Source of the DNA: Mayfieldus sp963841445
GTDB taxonomy: Bacteria > Actinomycetota > Thermoleophilia > Solirubrobacterales > 70-9
DNA: 64,000 nucleotides
NCBI GenBank assembly: GCA_963841445.1
Contig: CAWJCP010000002.1
Span: forward strand, 930,001-994,000
Reading direction: 5' to 3'
Shown: one piece after another, positions 20,483 through 29,094 of the stretch
Layout: the number at the start of each line of letters is the position of its first letter
How positions within the stretch are numbered: the first letter of the stretch is position 1
Notes under the pieces: generated by a model
Seen by the model: only the letters and a program-made list of their open reading frames with translations
The model's database searches: none
What the model was told of the DNA's origin: nothing
Position numbers and translations under genes: made by a program

Positions 20483-21813
20483 GGATCGCCTACATCGTCG
20501 GCCGGTATCCATCGGTCACGCAAACGTTCATACAGCGAGAGATCGAGGCCCTGCGTCATCTAGGAGTGTCGATTGAAACCGTCTCGATCCATGAACCTCG
20601 TGAACAGGACACCCTCAGCCGGGCGGCTCAGGAGGAAGCGCGTCGTACCCACGTAATCCTCCCTCCCAAGCCGGTTCGCGCCCTCCTCGGTCACCTGCTG
20701 GCGCTGATCCTTTGCCCCCGTCGCTACGCGAGGGCGGTCAGGCTCAGCAGGACTCTCTCCCGTCCCGGACTCAAGGGGCATATCTGGTACCTCTTCTATC
20801 TGTCCGAGGCTGTGCTGGCATGGCGCCTTCTACGGCGTCGCGACATCCAGCATCTTCACGCACACCATTTGAACCAGGCGGGAGATGTGGCACTTCTGGC
20901 CGCAACGCTTGGCGGTTGGACGTGGAGCTTCACCATGCACGGGTCAAGCGAGCTGTACGACGTTCGCCACTTTCGGGTCGCTGAGAAAACGGCTCGCGCA
21001 GACTTCGTTGCCTGCATCAGCGATTTCTCCCGCAGTCAACTGATGGGGCTCGTTGGGAGCGAGCACTGGCACAAGCTGCGCGTGATCCATTGCGGAGTCG
21101 AACCTCAATTACTCACGGCAGAGCGTTCTTCTGAAGGCGGCAAAGCGGTTCCTGCGCAAAATGGGTCGGGCGACAGGTTCGAAATCCTCAATGTGGGAAG
21201 ACACGTCGTGGCAAAGGGTCAGCTCGTCCTGCTCGAGGCCGTGGCGGACCTCATCGGCCGATCGCTTGACGTGCGGCTGACTGTTATCGGACCAGGTGGG
21301 GCCCAGGCGGGTCTCCGCGAAGGTGAGGTCGGCGCGGACCTGCAGGCTGAAGCGCAGAGCCTCGGTATCGGCGAGTCCGTGCGCTTTGCAGGGGCGGTGG
21401 GGCAGGACGACATCCGCAGCTATTACGAGCGGGCCGATGCCTTTTGCCTGCCGAGCTTCGCCGAGGGGGTCCCAGTCGTGCTCATGGAGGCGATGGCGAT
21501 GGGGCTTCCGGTTGTGGCGACGAATGTCATGGGCGTGCCCGAGCTGGTCGACGACGGAGTGAACGGCCTGCTGGTCAGCCCGGGGCGCGCCGACCTCTTG
21601 TCGGCGGCGATCGAACGTCTGATCCAGGATCCGGAGCTTCGTGAGCGCTTCAGCTCAGCCGGGCGACGCAAGGTCGTGGAGAGCTTTCAAATATCTCAAT
21701 CTGCGGAGGCACTAGCGCGGGCCTTTGCAGAGGTGATGCAATCCAATCAGGAGGTCATCGAGAAGCTGGGCGAGGCAGAGAAGCCGGCGGGACTCAAGCG
21801 CCGGTCGGCGTAG
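20479..21813 (+). CDS. GT4-type glycosyltransferase, intact
   Basis: 444 residues in one frame, starting at a GTG that overlaps the previous stop. N-terminal domain: RIAYIVGRYPSVTQTFIQRE, RDIQHLHAHHLNQAGDVALL, FTMHGSSELYDVRHF. C-terminal domain: ILNVGRHVVAKGQLVLLEAV, SVRFAGAVGQDDIRSYYERA, and FCLPSFAEGVPVVLMEAMAM with the E-x7-E donor/catalytic motif, then VPELVDDGVNGLLVSPG. It is the intact counterpart of the broken gene at 8756-10120, sharing almost every motif block, so the two likely arose by duplication. Its 3' end overlaps the convergent methyltransferase by 20 bases. Confidence 0.93.
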   Translation: MRIAYIVGRYPSVTQTFIQREIEALRHLGVSIETVSIHEPREQDTLSRAAQEEARRTHVILPPKPVRALLGHLLALILCPRRYARAVRLSRTLSRPGLKGHIWYLFYLSEAVLAWRLLRRRDIQHLHAHHLNQAGDVALLAATLGGWTWSFTMHGSSELYDVRHFRVAEKTARADFVACISDFSRSQLMGLVGSEHWHKLRVIHCGVEPQLLTAERSSEGGKAVPAQNGSGDRFEILNVGRHVVAKGQLVLLEAVADLIGRSLDVRLTVIGPGGAQAGLREGEVGADLQAEAQSLGIGESVRFAGAVGQDDIRSYYERADAFCLPSFAEGVPVVLMEAMAMGLPVVATNVMGVPELVDDGVNGLLVSPGRADLLSAAIERLIQDPELRERFSSAGRRKVVESFQISQSAEALARAFAEVMQSNQEVIEKLGEAEKPAGLKRRSA

Positions 21814-22624
21814 GCGTCCCTTTCTGTTCGCTTCGCAGCTCGGAACCTGCGAGCACGACGATCAACTCAGTCCGCTCTGGATCGATCTTTCCCAAGGTCA
21901 CCAACCTGACCGCCGATCGGATTGCTTGCCAGAGCCGGCCGGTGAGACCGTATCGACGGCGCACGAGGTGCTGGAACCTGGACTCGAGAATGGCAAAGTG
22001 CTCCACGCGGAGCCCGTTGGCTGCAGCAAGGCGGCGGAGCCCCGTTGGCGAGATGGCCCGGCGAAAATACGTGGGGAACGGCCCTCCGTCGTCATCGCCT
22101 CGCTTCTCCGAACGGTAAACGCGACGGTAAAACCAAAGATGAAACGAGTGCGGGGTGAGCTTGGTTGCCAGCCCCTTGATCGACATCAAGTTGGGCAGCG
22201 CGAGAATCATCAGTCCGTCGGGCTTCAATGCCCGTGCCATGTTGCGCAGCGCCGCCTCGGGATCTGGGAGGTGCTCCAGCACCTCCCAGCAGATCACCAG
22301 GTCAAACGAGCCTCTAGGAAGTGGATAGGTCTGGAGGTCCCCCTGGATTCGCTCGGCGAGATGCCGATTTCGCTCCAGCTGACGGCTGGAGATGTCGATT
22401 CCGACCGTCTTGACCTCAGAGGGGAGTCGAATCCTTCGTCCCGAGCCGCATCCAGCATCAAGCGCCCGCGGATGCTCCCTGCCGGCCAGCGCCTGATCGA
22501 GGATTGACTGAACCGTCGCGAGCTCACGATTCAAGTCTCTGGAGACCAGGGCCCACTCCCTAGCCTCCTTGTCCCTCCCAGCTTGTGCGACGTCAGTCAT
22601 CGCCTTCGCGCGGCTGGCGGCCAT
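21794..22624 (-). CDS. Class I SAM-dependent methyltransferase
   Basis: 276 residues of the Methyltransf_11/UbiE-like type. Motif I is ALDAGCGSGRRIRL, motif II-like VGIDISSRQLE, and the post-I segment FDLVICWEVLEHLPDPEAAL with KPDGLMILALPN is typical. The C-terminal part contains FHLWFYRRVYRSEK and SPTGLRRLAAANGLRVEHF, as seen in methyltransferases that work on sugar or lipid intermediates. It may modify the glycan made by the adjacent glycosyltransferases, but the substrate is not readable. Starts at Met 1 or Met 9 (22600) are both possible. Confidence 0.88.
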   Translation of the reverse strand: MAASRAKAMTDVAQAGRDKEAREWALVSRDLNRELATVQSILDQALAGREHPRALDAGCGSGRRIRLPSEVKTVGIDISSRQLERNRHLAERIQGDLQTYPLPRGSFDLVICWEVLEHLPDPEAALRNMARALKPDGLMILALPNLMSIKGLATKLTPHSFHLWFYRRVYRSEKRGDDDGGPFPTYFRRAISPTGLRRLAAANGLRVEHFAILESRFQHLVRRRYGLTGRLWQAIRSAVRLVTLGKIDPERTELIVVLAGSELRSEQKGTPTPTGA

Positions 22625-22782
22625 TGCTGATCGAGCCCATGCGAGATCAACGGGTCAGCGGTTGTCCTGATTGCATCCGCCTACCCGCCCGACGAAATCC
22701 GAGCCAGAACTGTCCGCAGTCGGATAGGTTTCATGGTCGGCCTCCGTTACTTAGGAGTCGGGGGCGAACGGAGGAGAGAGGA

Positions 22783-24723
22783 ATGACGGGAAGGGTTTCC
22801 ACGGGCCGAGGGCGAGCGAGGATCAGCGGCTCGATCGCCAGCCTGGCCGCACTCTTGATGCTCATAGCAGGAGTCGGCGCAGCGCCGGCGCAGGCCGACC
22901 AAACGGTGACGGCCTGGATTCCGCTGCGCTGTGCGGTCGCGGGCTCGATCCCGGCCGCCGTGGGCGCTGCGCTTACCACCACGATCCCGGACTCGGTGAC
23001 CCCGGGGGAACAGTTCAGCATGGTGGACACCTCGACGATCACGATCTTCCCGAACTCCGCCCAGCAGTCGGCGGGGGCCTTCGGCGGAGACGCGGTGCAG
23101 GGCATCATCAGCGATTTCGAGACCAACCTGACCAACGCGTCGTCGGCTTTCGCCACGACGGCGGGTGGCAACCCCGTGAACTCAAGCCCGACGCAGTTCA
23201 ACGCGGTCGGAGCGGTGCAGCCGCCCAACCAGCCGGCGGTTGCCGGACCCAGTGGCCCGCGCATAAACGGCGGCGACACCACGCGGGGTGGGTTCCAGCC
23301 GGCGACCCCGGCGGAGACGTTTGCCTTCGGCGACGTCCCGGCCGACACGAGCGGGGCCACGCCCACTGAGTACGGCCCGACGCCGGGTGTCGGGGGAGGC
23401 CCCAATCCCACCGACGGCACGCCGGACACGCTGCCGCCGGTCGGTCCGCTGACCGCAACCGGTTCGGCTGGCGACACGATTGTGATCCAGAACAAGAACC
23501 CCGGGGGAACCCCCGAAGTGCCGGTGGTCGGCGGTCCGCGGGTCGTGGCGGACGCGATCTCGTTCCACCAGCCAGGCGATACCTACACAGGGCAGCTACC
23601 GGCAGACTGCGCCTATGACACCAGGCCACCTGACACCACGCCACCGAACATCGGCGGCGACGGCTCGGTGCCAAAGCCGGTCTCAAGCTGGGTCGATCAG
23701 ATCGAGATCCCGATCGTGGCCGGAGGGGGAGGGGGAAGCGCACCCACGGTCACGAGCCTGAACCCTGCCCACGGCCCCGAAGCCGGTGGCACCAGTGTCG
23801 TCATCACCGGCACCAACTTCACCGGAGCGACTGACGTCAAGTTCGGCGGCACGAGCGTCGGCGCGGGCAATTTCACGGTCGATTCAGGCACCCAGGTCAC
23901 CGCGACTGCCCCGGCCGGCACTGGGACTGTCGACGTGACGGTGACCAGCCCGGGCGGAACGTCGCCCCCGAGCGGCACCGGCAACGACTACGCCTACGAC
24001 CCAGCGACGGCCCCGACCGTGACTTCGATCGACCCGAGCCACGGATCTGCGGCCGGGGGAACCTCGGTGACGATCAACGGCTCCGAGTTCACCGGGGCCA
24101 GCGCCGTCAAGTTCGGCGCCGGCAACGCGACCAACGTGCAGGTGAACGCCGCCGGGACCAAGATCACCGCGACCAGCCCGGCGGGCACCGGCGGAGACAA
24201 AGTCAACGTCCTGGTCACCAATGGCGTCGGAACGTCCACCGACACCGCTGCCGACGACTACACCTACGACACTGCTTCCTCGGGAGGCGGCGGCAGCGGG
24301 GGAGGCGGCGTGGTCGGCGCTATGGCCGGCGGCAGCCAGTACAAGGCGCCGAAGCTGACGCTCGGAGGCGCAAAGCTCAAGAGCGCCACCAAGGCCGTGC
24401 TCACCGTCACGACGACCGGGCCCGGGAAGCTCATCGCGATTGACGCCAATGCGAGCGGCCTGGTGCTCCACCGCGCCAGCGCCAGCAAGAAGAAGAGCAA
24501 GAAGGCGCTGATCAAGAAGAGCCGCGCTCATGCCGCGCAAGCAGGGACGATGAAGCTGAGGGTTCGCCTTTCGAAGGCCGGCAAGAAGGCCCAGAAGAGG
24601 CACGGCAACGTCAACGTGAGGGTCATGGTCAAGTTCATCCCGAGCGGCCAGTCGACGAGTGGAGGGCTCGTCGAGACGAAGCGCCTGACCTTCATGAAGT
24701 GCGACGTGACCTTCAGGAAGTAG
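22783..24723 (+). CDS. Secreted protein with two IPT/TIG domains
   Basis: 646 residues. I start at the ATG at 22783, which has GAGGAGAGAGGA just upstream and gives a signal peptide (hydrophobic ASLAALLMLIAGVGAAPAQA, cleavage likely after AQA near residue 39). After an acidic, Pro/Gly/Thr-rich region without recognised domains come two tandem immunoglobulin-like IPT/TIG repeats, each beginning APTVTSLNPAHG or APTVTSIDPSHG and containing GGTSVVITGTNFTGA or its equivalent. A Gly/Ser linker and a basic C-terminal domain rich in Lys (ASASKKKSKKALIKKS) follow. No sortase signal or membrane anchor is seen. Likely an extracellular or wall-associated structural or adhesive protein. Confidence 0.88.
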   Translation: MTGRVSTGRGRARISGSIASLAALLMLIAGVGAAPAQADQTVTAWIPLRCAVAGSIPAAVGAALTTTIPDSVTPGEQFSMVDTSTITIFPNSAQQSAGAFGGDAVQGIISDFETNLTNASSAFATTAGGNPVNSSPTQFNAVGAVQPPNQPAVAGPSGPRINGGDTTRGGFQPATPAETFAFGDVPADTSGATPTEYGPTPGVGGGPNPTDGTPDTLPPVGPLTATGSAGDTIVIQNKNPGGTPEVPVVGGPRVVADAISFHQPGDTYTGQLPADCAYDTRPPDTTPPNIGGDGSVPKPVSSWVDQIEIPIVAGGGGGSAPTVTSLNPAHGPEAGGTSVVITGTNFTGATDVKFGGTSVGAGNFTVDSGTQVTATAPAGTGTVDVTVTSPGGTSPPSGTGNDYAYDPATAPTVTSIDPSHGSAAGGTSVTINGSEFTGASAVKFGAGNATNVQVNAAGTKITATSPAGTGGDKVNVLVTNGVGTSTDTAADDYTYDTASSGGGGSGGGGVVGAMAGGSQYKAPKLTLGGAKLKSATKAVLTVTTTGPGKLIAIDANASGLVLHRASASKKKSKKALIKKSRAHAAQAGTMKLRVRLSKAGKKAQKRHGNVNVRVMVKFIPSGQSTSGGLVETKRLTFMKCDVTFRK

Positions 24724-24745
24724 AAGACCGGGAATCGCAAATATC

Positions 24746-26155
24746 ATGGTGCTCATGCCCGAGCACCGCTTGCCGAAGCGCGACCGGCCGTGGGTGATGC
24801 GCACCTACGCGGGCCATTCGGACGCCCGCCGCTCCAACGAGCTCTATCGCCGCAACCTCGCCAAGGGCCAGACCGGCCTCTCGGTCGCCTTCGACCTGCC
24901 GACCCAGACCGGCTATGACCCCGACCAGCCGCTGGCCCGCGGCGAGGTCGGCAAGGTCGGCGTCTCGATCGCCCACAAGGGCGACATGCACGCGCTGCTC
25001 GACGGGATCCCGCTCGAGGAGATGAACACCTCGATGACGATCAACGCCACCGCGGCCTGGCTGCTGGGGCTCTACGTGACGGTGGCGGAGGAGAACGGGA
25101 TCGAGCGCGCCCAGCTCACCGGCACGACCCAGAACGACATCATCAAGGAGTACCTCTCGCGCGGCACCTACGCCTTCCCCCCGGAGCCGTCGATGCGGCT
25201 GATCGCCGACACCGTCGCCTTCGCGGTCAACGAGGTCCCGAGCTGGAACCCGACCAACGTCTGCAGCTACCACCTCCAGGAGGCCGGCGCGACCCCGGTG
25301 CAGGAGATCGCCTACGCGCTCTCGACCGGGATCGCGATCCTCGACGAGGTAAGGAAGCGCGGCCAGGTGACCGAGGACGACTTCCCGAAGGTCTTCGGGC
25401 GGATCTCCTTCTTCGTCAACGCCGGGATCCGCCTGATCGAGGAGGTCGCGAAGCTGCGCACGATGGGGCGCCTCTGGACCGAGATCGGCCGCCAGCGCTA
25501 CGGGGTGACGGACCCGAAGATGCTGCGCTTCCGCTACGGCGTGCAGGTCAACTCGCTCGGCCTCACCGAGTCGCAGCCGGAGAACAACGTGCCGCGGATC
25601 GTCCTCGAGGCGCTGGCGGTGACGCTGAGCCGCGACGCCCGCGCCCGCGCGATCCAGCTGCCGGCCTGGAACGAGGCGCTCGGGCTGCCCCGTCCCTGGG
25701 ATCAGCAGTGGAGCCTGCGGATCCAGCAGATCCTCGCCGAGGAGACCGACCTGCTCGAGTATCCCGACGTCTTTGAGGGCTCCGAGGTGATGGAGGGCCT
25801 GGTCGCCGAGCTCACCGAAGGCGCCCGCGCCGAGATGGCCACCGTCAAGGAGCACGGCGGCGCGGTCGAGGCGGTCCCCTACATGAAGGCGCGCCTGGTC
25901 GAGTCGCACCGCGAGCGGGTCGCGCGGATCGAGCGCGGCGAGCTTAAGGTCGTGGGCCAGAACTCCTACACCGAGTCGGAGGACTCGCCGCTGACCGCCG
26001 ACGCCGAGGGCGGCATCCTGCGGCCCGACCCCGAGGTCGAGCGCGAGTGCGTCGAGGCGCTGGAGCGCTGGAAGGACGAGCGTGACGAGGACGCGGTCGC
26101 AAAAGGCGCTCGAGGAGCTTGCAGCGGGTCGCCGCCGACGAGTCAGAGAACGTGA
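24746..26155 (+). CDS. Ethylmalonyl-CoA mutase-like protein, catalytic part
   Basis: B12-dependent acyl-CoA mutase of the MeaA/ethylmalonyl-CoA mutase subgroup, converting (2R)-ethylmalonyl-CoA to methylsuccinyl-CoA in C2 assimilation. The catalytic TIM-barrel shows RTYAGHSDARRSNELYRRNL, KGQTGLSVAFDLPTQTGYDP, GEVGKVGVSIAHKGDMHALL, MNTSMTINATAAWLLGLY and GTTQNDIIKEYLSRGTYAFP. The first of these, with DRPWVMRTYAGHS, favours MeaA over classical methylmalonyl-CoA mutase. The frame ends at 26155 only because of three single-base insertions before the B12 domain; the original gene surely ran on to 26761 (about 670 residues). The start could be the second Met at 24755. Confidence 0.88.
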   Translation: MVLMPEHRLPKRDRPWVMRTYAGHSDARRSNELYRRNLAKGQTGLSVAFDLPTQTGYDPDQPLARGEVGKVGVSIAHKGDMHALLDGIPLEEMNTSMTINATAAWLLGLYVTVAEENGIERAQLTGTTQNDIIKEYLSRGTYAFPPEPSMRLIADTVAFAVNEVPSWNPTNVCSYHLQEAGATPVQEIAYALSTGIAILDEVRKRGQVTEDDFPKVFGRISFFVNAGIRLIEEVAKLRTMGRLWTEIGRQRYGVTDPKMLRFRYGVQVNSLGLTESQPENNVPRIVLEALAVTLSRDARARAIQLPAWNEALGLPRPWDQQWSLRIQQILAEETDLLEYPDVFEGSEVMEGLVAELTEGARAEMATVKEHGGAVEAVPYMKARLVESHRERVARIERGELKVVGQNSYTESEDSPLTADAEGGILRPDPEVERECVEALERWKDERDEDAVAKGARGACSGSPPTSQRT

Positions 26156-26212
26156 TGCCGGCGACGATCGAGGCCGCGAAGGCCGGCGCGACGACCGGCG
26201 AATGGGCCGGGC

Positions 26213-26761
26213 GTGCTGCGCGACGCCTTCGGCGACTACCGCGCCCCGACCGGGGTCGGGGGCGCCGCCCCGGCCGGCGACCCCGGGCTGCTCGAGGGGG
26301 TCAGAAAGCGCGTCGACGAGGTCTCCGAGCAGCTCGGGCACCGGATCAAGATCCTGGTCGGAAAGCCGGGCCTCGACGGGCACTCCAACGGCTCCGAGCA
26401 GGTCGCGCTGCGGGCCCGCGACGCCGGCATGGAGGTCGTCTATCAGGGCATCCGCCTGACTCCGGAGGAGATCGCCGAGTCGGCGCTTCAGGAGGACGTC
26501 GACGTGGTCGGGCTCTCGATCCTCTCCGGCTCGCACATGCAGCTCGTCCCCGAGATCGTCCGCCTGCTGCGCGAGGGCGGGGTCGAGGCGCCGGTGGTGG
26601 TCGGCGGGATCATCCCCGCCGCCGACGCCGAGAAGCTGCAAGCCGACGGAGTCGAGCGCGTCTACACGCCGAAGGACTTCGAGATCAACCGGATGATCGG
26701 CGACATCGTCGAGCTGGTCGCGCAGCGAAACGGCGCCGGCCAGGCGGCGGCGCCGGCCTGA
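26213..26761 (+). CDS. Ethylmalonyl-CoA mutase-like protein, B12-binding part
   Basis: Cobalamin-binding domain belonging to the mutase at 24746-26155. It has the DxHxxG-type cobalt-ligand motif in KILVGKPGLDGHSNGSEQVA, followed by GLSILSGSHMQL and VVVGGIIPAADAEKL, the standard B12-binding fold. The frame equals that of the catalytic part modulo three; the sequence between them reads correctly only as VAKALEEL, then QRVAADESENVMPATIEAA, then GVLRDAFGDYR in three successive frames. As the sequence stands it could start at the GTG at 26213. A genuinely separate small subunit is possible but less likely. Confidence 0.85.
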   Translation: MLRDAFGDYRAPTGVGGAAPAGDPGLLEGVRKRVDEVSEQLGHRIKILVGKPGLDGHSNGSEQVALRARDAGMEVVYQGIRLTPEEIAESALQEDVDVVGLSILSGSHMQLVPEIVRLLREGGVEAPVVVGGIIPAADAEKLQADGVERVYTPKDFEINRMIGDIVELVAQRNGAGQAAAPA

Positions 26762-26778
26762 GGCGGACCCGAGCGCAG

Positions 26779-27012
26779 CTACAGCTGGGTTGCGATCAGG
26801 GCCGCGAAGCCGACCAGGATGCTCGCCATCATCGCGAGCATCGTCCGCTGCAGGGCATCGAAGCGGGCGTTGAGGCCCTCGCCGAGGGTCTCGAGGCGGG
26901 CGTTCAACGACCGCAGATCATCATCGATGCGGGCAAACCCCTGTTCGGTGTGACGGGCGAGGTCGTCCAACCGGTCGTCGGTCCAGATCACCCTGCCGCC
27001 CTCGACTGGCAT
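26779..27012 (-). CDS. Small coiled-coil protein with C-terminal membrane helix (copy 1)
   Basis: 77 residues from the ATG at 27012. It opens with ERxxWTDxRLDDL-like sequence (VIWTDDRLDDLARHTEQGFA), has a heptad-patterned helix (RIDDDLRSLNARLETLGEGL) and ends in a single hydrophobic segment (MLAMMASILVGFAALIATQL). A homologous protein is encoded at 45628-45900. The layout suggests a tail-anchored or inner-membrane oligomer; no function is known to me. It is convergent with the mutase gene, 17 bases apart. Confidence 0.75.
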   Translation of the reverse strand: MPVEGGRVIWTDDRLDDLARHTEQGFARIDDDLRSLNARLETLGEGLNARFDALQRTMLAMMASILVGFAALIATQL

Positions 27013-27089
27013 GACGAAGAAGGATAGCTTCGTCAGTCTCACGGATCGGGCACCGAACGCGCCGGATTGCCTATCTACCATTCGCGACT

Positions 27090-27563
27090 ATGCCCAGCGA
27101 GCGCAACCTGCGCGTGGCAGCCGCCGCGGTCGCCCTGATCGGGATCGGAGTCGCCACCTACATCACGATCGCCGACGCCGGCGGCGGCCATCCGCTCTGC
27201 GTGGCCGGCGGCAGCGGCTGCGAGACGGTCGCCGACAGCTCCTACTCGCACCTGTTCGGAGCCAACGTCGCGGCGCTCGGGATCGCCGGCTACGTCCTGC
27301 TCGTCGGCGCAGCGCTCCTCCCCGGCGACGCGGGGCGCTTCGCCGGGCTGCTGATCGCCCTGGTCGGCTTCGGCTTCAGCGCCTATCTGACCTACCTGGA
27401 GCTGTTCGTGATCGACGCGATCTGCCAGTGGTGCGTTGCCAGCGCCGCGCTGATGACGCTAACGTTGGCGCTCAACGCCGTCCGCGCCTTCGGATATACC
27501 GGCTCTGAGATCGACCGGGAGGGCGACTCGGCATCGTTGGCAGGCACCGCGGGCGCTGAGTGA
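27090..27563 (+). CDS. Vitamin K epoxide reductase (VKOR) family protein
   Basis: 157-residue integral membrane protein that reoxidises a DsbA-like partner and passes electrons to menaquinone. Four hydrophobic segments are visible; the paired cysteines are C37 and C44 (CVAGGSGC) in the first loop and the CxxC at residues 112-115 (CQWC) that contacts the quinone, matching the VKOR arrangement. The gene is 17 bases upstream of a DsbA-like gene, the usual bacterial pairing for disulfide bond formation in exported proteins. Confidence 0.93.
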   Translation: MPSERNLRVAAAAVALIGIGVATYITIADAGGGHPLCVAGGSGCETVADSSYSHLFGANVAALGIAGYVLLVGAALLPGDAGRFAGLLIALVGFGFSAYLTYLELFVIDAICQWCVASAALMTLTLALNAVRAFGYTGSEIDREGDSASLAGTAGAE

Positions 27564-27580
27564 CCCCAGGCCCCTGAGCG

Positions 27581-28357
27581 ATGGCATCCAGAGCAGAGGA
27601 AAAGCAAAAGCGGCGCGAGGAGCGCCAGCGAATCGAGCAGGAGTCCGCCCTGCGCGAGCGGCGCCAGCGGCTGGGGAAGCTGATCGGCGCGGCGGTCCTG
27701 CTGGCCGTGATCGCGGTCGTCGTCGCGATCGTGGTCAGCCAGTCCGGCGGAGGATCGAGCGGCGGCAGCACCGATATCAGCGGGGTCGGGACGGTCAATT
27801 CCGAGCTCGCCGGGCTGCCCCAGAACGGCTCGGTGCTCGGCGACCCGGGCGCGCCCAAGACGCTGATCGAGTTCGGCGACCTCCAGTGCCCGGTCTGCAA
27901 GCTCTACTCCGAGCAGGTGCTGCCCAAGTTCTTCTCCGGCGTGGTCAAGGCCGGAAAGGTGAAGATCGACTTCCGCCCCTGGACGATCATCGGCCCCGAC
28001 TCGGACCCGGCCGCGGAGGCCGCCTACGCCGCCGGGCAGCAGGGCCGCTTCTGGAGCTTCATCGAGCTCTTCTACCGCAACCAGGGCGAGGAGAACAGCG
28101 GCTACGTCACCGACGACTTCCTCACCGCGGTCGCCAAGGGGGCCGGCGTCAAGGACATACAGAAGTGGAACCAGGACCGCAAGGACCCGCGCTGGAAGAA
28201 GATGCTCGCGGCCAACGACAGCCAGGCGAGCTCACTCGGCTTCACCGGCACGCCGTCGTTTGCGGTCCAGCCCGCCGGCGGGCCCGTGAAGCCGATCTCG
28301 GTCGCCGGCCAGGCGACGTCACCGTCGGCGATCGCGGCCGCGATCGGCCAGGGCTGA
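27581..28357 (+). CDS. DsbA-like membrane-anchored thiol oxidoreductase
   Basis: 258 residues. A basic N-terminus rich in Arg/Glu (EEKQKRREERQRIEQE) precedes one membrane helix (LIGAAVLLAVIAVVVAIVVS), a Gly/Ser linker and a thioredoxin-fold domain with active site CPVC at residues 103-106 (EFGDLQCPVCKLYSEQ) and a cis-Pro loop (GFTGTPSFAV). It should insert disulfides into exported proteins and be recharged by the VKOR protein encoded just upstream. The C-terminus (VAGQATSPSAIAAAIGQ) is family-typical. Confidence 0.93.
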   Translation: MASRAEEKQKRREERQRIEQESALRERRQRLGKLIGAAVLLAVIAVVVAIVVSQSGGGSSGGSTDISGVGTVNSELAGLPQNGSVLGDPGAPKTLIEFGDLQCPVCKLYSEQVLPKFFSGVVKAGKVKIDFRPWTIIGPDSDPAAEAAYAAGQQGRFWSFIELFYRNQGEENSGYVTDDFLTAVAKGAGVKDIQKWNQDRKDPRWKKMLAANDSQASSLGFTGTPSFAVQPAGGPVKPISVAGQATSPSAIAAAIGQG

Positions 28358-28408
28358 GAATCACCCGGGCTCGGCCAGGGCTGAAACCGCCCAGGGCCGC
28401 CGCCGAGT

Positions 28409-28425
28409 TGGCGCAATTTGCGCCA
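28409..28425. promoter_or_regulatory. 17-base perfect palindrome, candidate operator
   Basis: TGGCGCAATTTGCGCCA is an 8+1+8 perfect dyad ending 17 bases before the ATG at 28443, between the DsbA-like gene and the next gene. It is too symmetric and its loop too short for a terminator, so a dimeric repressor site is more likely. Confidence 0.5.
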
Positions 28426-28442
28426 TGGGGGAAAATAGGTCG

Positions 28443-29009
28443 ATGAGCGAATTGAACGGCGACCGCTCGGCCTGGCTGCGCTGCTATCGCTGCTGGTCGC
28501 AGAACCTCGAGGTGCAGATCCACTACGACGCGATCCGCCGCGTCGAGCCCGACTCGGGGATCCCGACCGAGGGCGTCGACGAGGTCCAGGAGGCGGTCGT
28601 GCAGTGCCTCGACTGCATGCACGACCAGCCGCACCTCGCCTTTCAGGGCGATCGCGTGGTCCCGGTCGAGGACCGCTGGGAGCGGATGGTCGCCGGAACG
28701 CCCTGGGTCGCCTCCTGCACGGTCACGGTCGGCGACGATCAGGTCGAGGCCTGCTCGGGCCCCGAGGCGGCCGAGTCGCTCACCTACGGCGCCTTCGGCG
28801 ACGCGGGGACGCGCGAGTTCTTCACCCACGTGCGCTTCCACAAGCACGACGAGGAGCGCATCGTCGTGCACATGCTGGTCGAGCTTTACGCGCGCTCCTC
28901 CGAGGAGGCGACCGAGGTGCTCGAGGACGCGGCCCGCGGGCCGCTGGAGATCACCTCGCTGGCGGAGGAGTCACGCCCGCCGGCGCACGCGTCAGACGAA
29001 GCGCACTGA
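28443..29009 (+). CDS. Hypothetical protein with CxxC pairs
   Basis: 188 residues from the ATG at 28443 (MSELNGDRSAWLRCYRCWSQ). Two CxxC pairs, CYRC near residue 14 and CLDC near residue 56, could form a zinc ribbon or a redox site. The rest is acidic, mixed alpha/beta, with FFTHVRFHKHDEERIVVHML and a Glu-rich C-terminal helix. I do not recognise a family. A perfect palindrome sits just upstream. Confidence 0.7.
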   Translation: MSELNGDRSAWLRCYRCWSQNLEVQIHYDAIRRVEPDSGIPTEGVDEVQEAVVQCLDCMHDQPHLAFQGDRVVPVEDRWERMVAGTPWVASCTVTVGDDQVEACSGPEAAESLTYGAFGDAGTREFFTHVRFHKHDEERIVVHMLVELYARSSEEATEVLEDAARGPLEITSLAEESRPPAHASDEAH

Positions 29010-29078
29010 GCCGGAGCGCTTTCCTTGCCCCGGGCGGAAGGAAACGCTTCGCCCCGGCCCTCGGGTGGGCCCGTGCCT

Positions 29079-29094
29079 ATACTGAATCCAGTAT
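29079..29094. promoter_or_regulatory. Dyad overlapping the start of an XRE regulator
   Basis: ATACTG and CAGTAT separated by AATC form an inverted repeat that runs into the ATG at 29093. A regulator bound here would block its own translation start or transcription, as expected for autoregulated antitoxin-type proteins. Confidence 0.55.

Noticed and set aside
22625..22782. c-di-GMP or other riboswitch before the IPT/TIG protein
   Set aside because: Short hairpins exist but no known aptamer consensus matches.
26095..26215. Programmed frameshifting in the mutase gene
   Set aside because: Three separate shifts would be needed within 120 bases, with no slippery heptamer or stimulatory structure, and similar breaks occur in many unrelated genes here.
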